In this document: piece after piece, positions 42,218 to 48,862 of the stretch
How the letters are laid out: each line of letters opens with the position of its first letter
Position numbering within the stretch: the first letter of the stretch is position 1
Assembly (NCBI GenBank): GCA_958296005.1
Contig: CATQHQ010000002.1
Coordinates: 434,001-498,000 of the forward strand
Length of the DNA: 64,000 nucleotides
Source of the DNA: Longimicrobiales bacterium
Lineage (GTDB): Bacteria; Gemmatimonadota; Gemmatimonadetes; Longimicrobiales; Gaopeijiaceae
Reading direction: 5' to 3'
Translations under genes and position numbers: made by a program
The notes under the pieces: model-generated
Told to the model about the DNA's origin: nothing
Seen by the model: only the letters and a program-made list of their open reading frames with translations
Databases searched by the model: none

Positions 42218-43108
42218 ATGGACCGTCGCGCTTCCACCCGATCCGCCCTCGTTCGCCTCGCTTACGCAGCCTCGCTGCCCTTGGCCCTCGCCGCCTGCAC
42301 CGGCTCGCCTCCGGGCGACGATGCCGACCAGGGGACCCGAGCCGCCTCGACTTCCACGTTCGCCGAAGAGCTGCCCCCCGCCATCATCGGCCAGGGCGGC
42401 GCGCTGAAGGGAGTGGATCTCCGCTATGTGGACGGCGACACTCTGACCACCGGCTACCTAGCCGTGCCCGCCGGCGCCGGACCGTTCCCCGCCCTGGTGA
42501 TCATCCACGAATGGAACGGGCTGCATGACCGGGTCCGGCAGCTGGCCGACGACTTCGCCGCCGAAGGCTACGCGACCCTCGCGGCGGACCTCTTCCAGGG
42601 GCGCACGGGCGCCAACCGGGACGAGAACATGGCTCTCGTGCGGGAAGCGCAGTCCGACCCAGCCAAGACGATCGCCAACCTGAACGCGGCCGTCGCCTAC
42701 CTGAAGGCACGCCCCGACGTGACCGGCAGGGTCGGCGCCATGGGGTGGTGCTTCGGCGGAGGCGTTGCGTTGTCGTTCGGCCTCGACGGCGACAACCACG
42801 AAGCCACGGCGATCTTCTACGGTCGCTTGGTCGACGATCCCCAAGCACTGGCTCGGCTGGACCACGAGGTGTACGGCACGTTCGCGGCTCTCGACAGCGG
42901 CCCGTCCCCCGAGTCCGTCGCGGCGTTCGAGAGCGCGTTGCGGACCGCCGGCGTCGAGCACGACCTCCACATCTACGACGACGTGAACCACGGCTTTTGG
43001 CTGCGAGTGGACGAGGACTCGGGCACGCGCGCCGCGCCCGCTGCGGACGCATGGCGGCGCCTCAAGTCATACTTGGACCGGACGTTGCGGGCAGGCGACG
43101 GAGGATGA
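42218..43108 (+). CDS. Dienelactone hydrolase family lipoprotein
   Basis: I choose ATG 42218 because it starts MDRRASTRSALVRLAYAASL, a signal peptide ending in the lipobox LAAC; the track start at 42137 adds an implausible leader, and ATG 42206 is also possible. The alpha/beta-hydrolase body (296 residues in all) shows VIIHEWNGLHD, the nucleophile motif GAMGWCFGGG with the catalytic cysteine of dienelactone hydrolases, an aspartate in ALDSGPSPESV and the histidine in DVNHGFW, completing a Cys-Asp-His triad. Substrate is unknown; relatives hydrolyse lactones and other esters. A lipid-anchored location is inferred from the lipobox. The end of the gene runs into Rpn copy C, and the last codons may have been affected by that junction. 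Confidence 0.85.
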   Translation: MDRRASTRSALVRLAYAASLPLALAACTGSPPGDDADQGTRAASTSTFAEELPPAIIGQGGALKGVDLRYVDGDTLTTGYLAVPAGAGPFPALVIIHEWNGLHDRVRQLADDFAAEGYATLAADLFQGRTGANRDENMALVREAQSDPAKTIANLNAAVAYLKARPDVTGRVGAMGWCFGGGVALSFGLDGDNHEATAIFYGRLVDDPQALARLDHEVYGTFAALDSGPSPESVAAFESALRTAGVEHDLHIYDDVNHGFWLRVDEDSGTRAAPAADAWRRLKSYLDRTLRAGDGG

Positions 43109-43538
43109 GGCTCGGCGGGAGTTGCTGCCGGAGGACAGCCCGGCGAGGCGGGCACTTGTGGAGTGGGTGCGGAGTTCGATGATCGAAGAGGGAGCCAAGG
43201 AGGAAGAGATGGCGAAGTTGCGGGAGCTGGAGGACCTGGCGAGCCCAGTCGTGGATACGTGGTGGGCGGCGGAGCGCCGGGAAGCTCGTCGGAAGGGACT
43301 CGAGGAGGGGCGGCGAGAGGGTCGGCGGGAAGGCGAGGCGCGTGGGCGACGGCTCGAGCGGCGGGCCACGCTGGTGCGCCAAGCGCGGCGGAAGTTTGGT
43401 TCGGAGACGGCGGAGGAGCTTGCCGCGTTGCTGGAGGGGGCAGCGGAGCTGGAGGGAGTTGCCGAGGTCGCTGACCTGATCATCGACTGCGGGAGCGCCC
43501 GCGACTTTCTGGCCCAGGCGGCAGGGGCCCTTGCCTAG
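43109..43538 (+). pseudogene. Rpn-family nuclease, C-terminal fragment only (copy C)
   Basis: The frame (REL, then LPEDSPARRALVEW... to FLAQAAGALA) matches only the last third of Rpn copy A. It lacks the whole PD-(D/E)XK catalytic domain. It begins at or just inside the stop codon of the hydrolase gene, and similarity may reach back to about 43103 (the codons for DEA with a six-base deletion). The tail contains an extra EEGRREGRREGEARGR repeat. It ends at TAG 43538, followed by the same TAGAGTAGAGCAGGG as copy A. It is a dead fragment carried in as part of a larger duplication. Confidence 0.8.
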
Positions 43539-43589
43539 AGTAGAGTAGAGCAGGGCAGTCCTTCGCGCCCCGCGGGCGTGCAATCCGCC

Positions 43590-43660
43590 TTACCTGAAGT
43601 CGATTAGGCCGAGGAGTCCCATGCGGCGCTCGCTGGGCTGCAGGCTGGTGTTCTCGGCGG
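43590..43660 (-). pseudogene. Remnant of a second autotransporter barrel C-terminus
   Basis: The minus strand reads ENTSLQPSERRMGLLGLIDFR then TAA. The giant adhesin ends ANTSLQPRERRLGLLGRIEFR then TAA. Only about 20 codons are left; upstream sequence is unrelated. This points to a former second adhesin gene at this site, now lost. Confidence 0.7.
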
Positions 43661-43771
43661 CGGGTTGCGTCGCCCGAAAGTGACGCGCCGCGTCGCAAAG
43701 AGTGGACGGAGCAAGTCCGGCTCGCGGTGTCCGAGCGTCCCGCTCCCTGCGGCAAGCCGACTTTCGTACGG

Positions 43772-43787
43772 TGGCACGATTATTGCA
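43772..43787 (+). promoter_or_regulatory. Sigma-54 (RpoN) type -24/-12 promoter
   Basis: TGGCACGATTATTGCA matches the consensus TGGCACRNNNNTTGCW at every defined position. It lies 58 bases upstream of ATG 43846, so transcription would start near 43798 with a leader of about 50 bases. Sigma-54 promoters need an enhancer-binding activator; none is encoded in this window. Confidence 0.7.
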
Positions 43788-43845
43788 CTTTAGTTCCTGC
43801 GAGCACGCTGGCCACGGCAGCGACAAGCACTGGAGGCACGAAAAG

Positions 43846-44652
43846 ATGAACTGCACCGGAAACCGCGAGACGCGGCGAGGACGACTCGCTAGGTTCACAA
43901 TACCGGCCCCGGCCCTTGCGGTTGGATTGGCGTCGACCTTGGCGAGCGCGCCGGAACTCGCCGCCCAGACCGGCCGTGGCTTCCTGCTGGGCACGCCGGT
44001 GGCGTCGCTGACGGTCAGGGCGGGGTACAGCCTGCCCCGCGCCGGCGGAGGCAACGGTCAGCAGAGCCTGTGGGACTTCACCAGGGAGGAGCTCACGGTG
44101 GAGACGAGCGACTTCGGGGGCCTGCACTTGGCCGGGGATCTAGGGGTGCGCGTCGGGAGCCGGCTGGATGCGGTCTTGGGCGTCGGGTTCTCCCGCGCCA
44201 AAACCGAGTCCGAGTTCCGCGACTGGGTGGGCGAGGACGACCTCCCCATCTCCCAGAACACCGAGTTCAAGACTGTTCCTGTGACCGTGGGCGCAAGGGC
44301 GTACCTGTGGAAACGGGGGCGCTCCGTGGGTCAGTTCGCCTGGATACCGCGTAAGTGGAACGCCTACGCCGGATTGGCGGGAGGCGTGGTGTGGTACCGC
44401 TTCAGCCAGGTCGGCGAGTTCGTGGACTACGAGGACTCCGACATCTTCGAGGACCGCTTCGTTTCCGACGGACGGGCCCCGACTATACATTTCATGGGTG
44501 GCGTGGAAGTGAGCCTGGGGCCCCGGGTGGCCCTCGCGGGAGAGGCGCGCTACGGCCTTGCCAAGGCGCCTCTCGATGCCGACTTCGTGGGGTTTCCCGA
44601 TCTGGACTTGGCGGGCTTCCAAGCGACAGCCGGCGTTGCGGTACGGTTCTGA
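43846..44652 (+). CDS. Outer-membrane beta-barrel protein
   Basis: The 268-residue product starts at ATG 43846, nine bases after the Shine-Dalgarno GGAGG, instead of the track start at 43702. A basic N-terminus (GNRETRRGRLARF) precedes a hydrophobic signal segment ending ELAAQ. The mature part has alternating strands (LHLAGDLGVRVGSRLDAVLG, VPVTVGARAYLWKRG, VALAGEARYGLAKAP) and ends FQATAGVAVRF with a terminal phenylalanine, as expected for OmpA/OmpW-sized barrels inserted by BAM. Function is unknown. It follows a perfect sigma-54-type promoter and is probably cotranscribed with the next gene, 29 bases downstream. Confidence 0.8.
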   Translation: MNCTGNRETRRGRLARFTIPAPALAVGLASTLASAPELAAQTGRGFLLGTPVASLTVRAGYSLPRAGGGNGQQSLWDFTREELTVETSDFGGLHLAGDLGVRVGSRLDAVLGVGFSRAKTESEFRDWVGEDDLPISQNTEFKTVPVTVGARAYLWKRGRSVGQFAWIPRKWNAYAGLAGGVVWYRFSQVGEFVDYEDSDIFEDRFVSDGRAPTIHFMGGVEVSLGPRVALAGEARYGLAKAPLDADFVGFPDLDLAGFQATAGVAVRF

Positions 44653-44681
44653 TCCCGGCTCCAGCCGAAAGGAGAACGACG

Positions 44682-45845
44682 ATGAAGACGACAACGAGAG
44701 TGCTGACGGCCCTGTTCGTCGCTGCTGCGATCCTTGCCTCTCCGGCGGGACGCGGGGCGGATGCCCAAGACGCCGGCGTCCTTCAGCCCTACCTGGGGTG
44801 CTGGGAGCCTCTGGGCACGGCCCCCGCCGAAGGCGTGCTGTGCTTCGCCGCCGTCGACGGCCAAGTCGAGATGCTGACGGTCGTGGACGGTGCCGTCGAG
44901 TACCGGGAACCGTTCCGTGTGGACGGCAGGGAGCGCCCCGTGGAGCAGGACGGGTGCCGCGGGACCGAGTCGGCTCGGGCGTCGGAGGACGGGCAGCGCC
45001 TCTACACCGCTTCCAGCTTCGCCTGCGAGGGCGAGGCCCCGCGGCGCAGCACCGGGATCATTTCCATGCCCGTGCCCGACGCGTGGGTGGACGTGCGCGC
45101 GATGGACGCGAACGGCGGGACCACGGCTTGGTCCCGATGGTACCAGCGCGCCGAGGAAGATGCGCTGGCCGAGCTTGGGGTCCGTGCCGGCGCACGTCCC
45201 TTCGCCGGAGGAGGGGCCACGGCACGCGCCACCGCGCCGGTCGGCGTGGACGACGTAATCGACGCCGTGCTCAACGTCGACGCCAAGGCGGTTGAGGCGT
45301 GGGTAGCCGAGCTGGGCCAGGAGTTTCGAGGATTGAGTGCCGACGACCTTATTCGAATGGCCGACGCTGGGGTCCCCGAAGAAGTCGTGGACGTGGTGGT
45401 GGCGGTGTCGTTCCCCGAGCGCTTTGCCCTGAACGGCGGCCGCGCTGCGGGCCGCGAGGAAGCCGAGGGGGAGGGAGCGCGCCGTGCGGGACGCCCCATC
45501 TGGCTGGCCCCGATGGGCTATTACGACCCGTACTACGGCGGCTACTACTCCCGCTACGGCGGGTACGGATACGGATACGGCCGATACGGAGGGTGGCCGA
45601 CGTGGGGTGGCGGCTACGGTTACAGACCCGTCGTGGTGCAGGTGAATCGACGGGTCCCGGACTCCGGCGGCCGGGTGATCGCCGGCAAGGGGTACCGGCG
45701 AGGCGGATCCGACGCCATCACCTCGTCCCGCTTCCCTCCGAACACGGGCCGCTCCACGATCGGCAGCAGCGGAGGCAGCCGCAGTTCGCCGCCGCCCGCC
45801 CGCAGCGGCAGCACCGGCCGGAAGGCCAAGAGACGGGGGAAGTGA
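44682..45845 (+). CDS. Secreted hypothetical protein with Tyr/Gly-rich segment
   Basis: The product has 387 residues from ATG 44682 (Shine-Dalgarno AAAGGAG at 44668-44674). A signal peptide (VLTALFVAAAILASPAG...ADAQ) is clear. Residues about 30-165 form a cysteine-containing beta domain (LQPYLGCWEP, VLCFAAVDG, EQDGCRGTES, SSFACEGEAP) that looks like a lipocalin-style or YHS-like fold, though I cannot name a family. Next is a helical stretch (LSADDLIRMADAGVPEEVVDVVV), then a low-complexity region YYDPYYGGYYSRYGGYGYGY, then a basic Ser/Arg-rich tail ending RKAKRRGK. The Tyr/Gly part and basic tail suggest interaction with polyanions or the cell surface, which is inference. It is likely in one transcript with the barrel protein upstream. 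Confidence 0.7.
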   Translation: MKTTTRVLTALFVAAAILASPAGRGADAQDAGVLQPYLGCWEPLGTAPAEGVLCFAAVDGQVEMLTVVDGAVEYREPFRVDGRERPVEQDGCRGTESARASEDGQRLYTASSFACEGEAPRRSTGIISMPVPDAWVDVRAMDANGGTTAWSRWYQRAEEDALAELGVRAGARPFAGGGATARATAPVGVDDVIDAVLNVDAKAVEAWVAELGQEFRGLSADDLIRMADAGVPEEVVDVVVAVSFPERFALNGGRAAGREEAEGEGARRAGRPIWLAPMGYYDPYYGGYYSRYGGYGYGYGRYGGWPTWGGGYGYRPVVVQVNRRVPDSGGRVIAGKGYRRGGSDAITSSRFPPNTGRSTIGSSGGSRSSPPPARSGSTGRKAKRRGK

Positions 45846-45876
45846 CCTTGGCGCCGGGAGCCGACGTCCCGGCACC

Positions 45877-46599
45877 GTGACCACCGTCCTTCAGCTTGAG
45901 CCCGCGGGCGGCCTCTCCGCCGCCCTGGCTTCGAGTCCTCTCCTGGCCCTCGCCGTGCTCTTCGGCGCCGGAGTGCTGACGAGCCTCACGCCGTGCGTCT
46001 ATCCCATGATCCCGATCACCGCGTCGGTGATCTCGGGCACTGCCCAGAAAGGCCGTCCATGGCGCACGGCAGGGCTCACCGCCACCTACGCCACGGGCAT
46101 GGCCCTGCTCTACGCGCTTCTGGGCACCGTGGCCGGGCTCACCGGAACCTTGTTCGGCACGGTGAGCGCCAGCCCGTGGGCGCTCTTCGCCATCGGCAAC
46201 CTCCTGCTGGTGTTCGCGCTGGCGATGCTCGGCGTGCTGCCGGTGCCCGTGCCGAAGCGGTTGCTGGAGTGGGCCGCCAACAGGGAAGGGGGGTCCTACG
46301 GGGCGGTCTTCGTGCTGGGCGCCACGTCGGGAGTCGTGGCCGCGCCCTGCGGCGCCCCAGCGTTCGGAGCGGTGCTGGCGTGGGTTGCCGCCACCGGGGC
46401 CGGGCTCATGGGGTTCGCCTATCTCTTCGTGTTCTCGCTGGGCATGACGGCGTTGCTGGTGGCGGTCGGCCTCTTCTCGGGAGCGGCGGCCGCGCTGCCG
46501 CGCTCCGGCAAGTGGATGGTGGCGGTAAAGCGGGTCGCGGCGGTGATCATGCTGGGCGTCGCGGAGTACTACTTCATTCAGGCCGGCTTCAACCTGTGA
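45877..46599 (+). CDS. DsbD-type/CcdA-like membrane electron carrier (transmembrane domain only)
   Basis: The 240-residue protein starts at GTG 45877. It has about six to seven membrane segments and two conserved cysteine motifs: SLTPCVYPMIPIT at about residue 40 and AAPCGAPAFG at about residue 155. These match the paired cysteines of the DsbD transmembrane domain, which passes electrons from cytoplasmic thioredoxin to the periplasm. The N- and C-terminal thioredoxin-like domains of full DsbD are absent. The next gene, ten bases downstream, encodes a secreted CxxC protein, so the pair looks like a split DsbD. The Shine-Dalgarno is poor (GGGAG at 16 bases). Confidence 0.85.
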   Translation: MTTVLQLEPAGGLSAALASSPLLALAVLFGAGVLTSLTPCVYPMIPITASVISGTAQKGRPWRTAGLTATYATGMALLYALLGTVAGLTGTLFGTVSASPWALFAIGNLLLVFALAMLGVLPVPVPKRLLEWAANREGGSYGAVFVLGATSGVVAAPCGAPAFGAVLAWVAATGAGLMGFAYLFVFSLGMTALLVAVGLFSGAAAALPRSGKWMVAVKRVAAVIMLGVAEYYFIQAGFNL

Positions 46600-46609
46600 G
46601 GTTCCATCA

Positions 46610-47209
46610 GTGAGCAGAACGAGCTCCCTTGCCGCGAACGCCACCGCAGCGCTGACCATCGGTGCCCTGACCACCGTCCTGTCGTTCGCGCCCGCATCTC
46701 CGTCAGCCGCCCAGAACGGAATCGCCCTCCCCGTCGGCACCCGCGCGCCCGACGCCACGGTCGAGGACCTGGAAGGCAACGCCGTCTCCCTCTTGGAGGT
46801 GGCAGGCGTAACCGGCGGCCGTCCGGCGTTGATCGAGTTTTGGGCCTCCTGGTGCGAGCAGTGCGAGGCGCTGCAGCCCAAGCTGGACGAAATCCGCGAT
46901 CGGTACGTGGGAGAGGTCGGCGTGGTGGCGGTGGCGGTGGCGGTGGCCCAGTCCCGGCGCCGGGTGCGTCGGCACGTGGAGCAGCACTCGCCCGGGTACG
47001 CCTACGTATACGACGCTTCGGGCGAAGCGGTGCGGGCGTACCAAGCCCTCACGACGTCGATCGTCGTGCTGGTGGACGGCGAAGGTCGAGTGGCGTACGC
47101 GGGGACTGGTCCCGACCAGGACTTGGCCGGCGCCGTGGAAGCGATGCTGGCGCCGGGCGCTTCCCCGGCGACCGCGACGACCAAAGAGGGGAGGCCCCCC
47201 TCGACCTAA
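46610..47209 (+). CDS. Secreted thioredoxin-like (TlpA/DsbE-type) protein
   Basis: The 199-residue product starts at GTG 46610. A signal peptide or membrane anchor (ATAALTIGALTTVLSFAP) is followed by a thioredoxin fold with LIEFWASWCEQCEALQP, the CxxC at residues 82-85, and the cis-proline region replaced by ALTTSIVVLVDGEGRV. It should face the periplasm and take electrons from the DsbD-like protein encoded just upstream. The C-terminal 20 residues are a low-complexity tail. Its stop codon overlaps the stop of the convergent peroxiredoxin gene (CTAA read on both strands), so transcripts of the two genes overlap at the ends. Confidence 0.85.
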   Translation: MSRTSSLAANATAALTIGALTTVLSFAPASPSAAQNGIALPVGTRAPDATVEDLEGNAVSLLEVAGVTGGRPALIEFWASWCEQCEALQPKLDEIRDRYVGEVGVVAVAVAVAQSRRRVRRHVEQHSPGYAYVYDASGEAVRAYQALTTSIVVLVDGEGRVAYAGTGPDQDLAGAVEAMLAPGASPATATTKEGRPPST

Positions 47210-47784
47210 GAAGCGGAGGTTGCGTCTATCGCCGCCGCCAGCTCCTCGTAGGCGGCCGGGTCCACCTGATTGAACTGGGGGATCACCTTCGCGACCCGCC
47301 CGTCGGGTCCCACGACGATCACCGCGCGGCTGTCCACCATCCCGTTGTCCCGAAGCCCCCCGCCGAACGCCTCGTAGGACGCCCCGTTGTTTTCGGCGTC
47401 GCTTCCGAAGAGGAAGGGGAAGTCCTCGTCCTTCAGCCAGGAGGCCAGCTCCTCCGGCGAGTCGTTGGAGACGCCCAGCAGCACGACGTTCCGGCCCTCG
47501 TTGAACAGCTCTGCGTACTGATCACGGTACGCTCTCATTTGGACCGTTCAGCCACGCGTCCTTACACGAAAGAAGAACGCCAGGACCACCGTCTTCCCCC
47601 GGTAGTCGCTGAGCCGGATCTTGTCCCGCAGGACACCGTGGCGGGTCGCGCCCGTCATCTCGATCTCGGGCGCCATCGCGCCCACCTCGACGAGGCCCAT
47701 GCCCGCCTCCTGCGCCTTCGCGCCGTCCGGCGACGCCGCAACCGTCGTGGCGAGCGCCAAGGCAACCAGCATCGATCTACGCAT
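47206..47784 (-). CDS. Secreted peroxiredoxin (AhpC/TSA), candidate selenoprotein with in-frame TGA at the peroxidatic site
   Basis: The track splits this gene into 47548..47784 and 47206..47538, but both are in the same frame, separated only by TGA at 47550-47548 plus three codons. Read through, it is a 192-residue peroxiredoxin: signal peptide (MLVALALATTVAASPDGAKA), APEIEM, LSDYRGKTVVLAFFFRVRTRG, then UGA as residue 79, then TVQMRAYRDQY and an intact C-terminal half. UGA falls exactly on the peroxidatic cysteine of the T-x-x-C active site. There is no other cysteine, so without selenocysteine the protein could not work as a peroxidase. A hairpin fitting bacterial SECIS rules follows. A strong Shine-Dalgarno (AAGGAGAGG) precedes ATG 47784. 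It sits 23 bases behind the creatininase-family gene, probably as one operon. The alternative is a nonsense mutation in a Cys version. Confidence 0.75.
47513..47532 (-). promoter_or_regulatory. Candidate bacterial SECIS hairpin for selenocysteine insertion
   Basis: Starting 16 bases after the UGA, the mRNA reads GCGUAC-CGUGAUCA-GUACGC: a perfect six-pair stem and an eight-base loop. The loop starts 22 bases after the UGA and has G as its second base. Published bacterial SECIS rules ask for a loop 16-37 bases downstream of UGA, a stem of 4-16 pairs and a G in the first two loop bases; all are met. Confidence 0.6.
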
Positions 47785-47807
47785 CTCTTGTCTCCTCTCC
47801 TTGGTTT

Positions 47808-48734
47808 CTACTTCGACCCTGCGACGGCGGCCCGGATCGCCTCGACCGTCTGGTCCACCCGGAACCCCAGCAGCTTCGTGCCCGTCTCAATCGTCCGTTC
47901 CTTGTCGGCGATGCTGACGCCGTTGATCGACGCCCTCCCCGCCGCCACCCGCTGGGCGTGGCGCACCATCTTCGGGTCCTCCACCATCATGATCGACGTG
48001 ATCACGAAGTCGTCGTGGAAGCCGTCGTTGGCGGTCTCCTCGATGCCCAGCTCCTCGTTCATCCAGGCGCTGACCTCGCCGTAGCGGTAGAACTCGGGGA
48101 CGAAGTGGGCCCGACCTTCGCCGCCCCAGCGCTCGTTCAGCGTCGCCGCCACCGCCTCCATTCCCCGCTGGTTGCCGCCGCTGTCGCCGATGAAGGCGAC
48201 GTCGGCGAAGCCGTGGGCGCGGAGGCTGCTGGCCACGTCGTCCAGCACGGCCCGGAACGTCTCCTCTTGCAGGCTGATCGTGCCCGGATAGCGCATGTGG
48301 CCCGTTTTCTCGGGCTCGATCGCTCCCTCGGGCACCAGCTTCAGGACTGGGGCGCAGAGCGCGTTCCCCAGCTTCCTCGCGATCCCTTCGCACGCGCCCG
48401 CCAGTACGTAGTTGTGCTTGCCCGTCGCCAGGTACGGCCCGTTCTGCTCGATCCCGCCGGTGGAGATGATCGCCGTGGTCTTCCCGGCCCGAAGGGCGTC
48501 GCGGACCTCCATCCACGTCATCTCCTCGATCCACACCGTGTTGAGCGCCTCGATCGGCCGCTCCATCGCCATGTCGGCCTGGAACGCCGCCTCCATCTGG
48601 GCGGCGCGAGCGGCGCGCTGCTCGGGGGTCATGGCGCGGGCGCCCTGCTGAGCCAGCCCAACCGCCGCCGCCGGCGCCACGACAAGCGCAAGCGCGGAAG
48701 CCGTCGCCACCGTGAACCAACGTCCGTTCTTCAT
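47808..48734 (-). CDS. Creatininase-family amidohydrolase, secreted
   Basis: I place the start at ATG 48734, which follows GAGGAGAGGA, rather than the track start 48752. The 308-residue protein has a signal peptide (FTVATASALALVVAPAAA). The creatininase fold is marked by STGGIEQNGPYLATGKHNYV and FIGDSGGNQRGM. Classic creatininases have E-x-H-G-P and a metal-binding aspartate; here EQNGP and GKHN occupy those places, a variant I believe defines a subfamily of its own. The reaction is probably hydrolysis of a cyclic or linear amide, with substrate unknown. A peroxiredoxin gene follows 23 bases later on the same strand. The region up to 48862 is the divergent control region shared with the metallo-hydrolase gene. 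Confidence 0.8.
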   Translation of the reverse strand: MKNGRWFTVATASALALVVAPAAAVGLAQQGARAMTPEQRAARAAQMEAAFQADMAMERPIEALNTVWIEEMTWMEVRDALRAGKTTAIISTGGIEQNGPYLATGKHNYVLAGACEGIARKLGNALCAPVLKLVPEGAIEPEKTGHMRYPGTISLQEETFRAVLDDVASSLRAHGFADVAFIGDSGGNQRGMEAVAATLNERWGGEGRAHFVPEFYRYGEVSAWMNEELGIEETANDGFHDDFVITSIMMVEDPKMVRHAQRVAAGRASINGVSIADKERTIETGTKLLGFRVDQTVEAIRAAVAGSK

Positions 48735-48862
48735 CGCGAGTCCTCTCCTCAATCTCTGGTTCTAACTGTCCCTGATTGTAGCGCGGACGGAGCTTCCGGG
48801 CGAACATGGGGCGAACGCCGGTTCGTCCGCCGTGCGCGCATCCCCGCAACCCGAATGCCGTC

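Larger units (their letters stand above)
43109..43660. repeat. Direct repeat copy 2: Rpn 3' end plus adhesin C-terminal remnant
   Basis: This block repeats 5485-6100 in the same orientation, about 37.6 kb away. It contains the Rpn C-terminus, the TAGAGTAGAGCAGG spacer and the last codons of an adhesin barrel. Together with copy 1 it brackets the giant adhesin and the hydrolase gene. Confidence 0.75.

Noticed and set aside
47548-47550. Simple nonsense mutation in the peroxiredoxin
   Set aside because: Not excluded, but less likely: the stop is exactly at the catalytic residue, is TGA, has a fitting hairpin and no other damage is seen.
48775-48780. TACAAT as a -10 box for the creatininase/peroxiredoxin operon
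   Set aside because: Placement is reasonable but no -35 box of usable quality is found at 16-18 bases, so I do not call a promoter.
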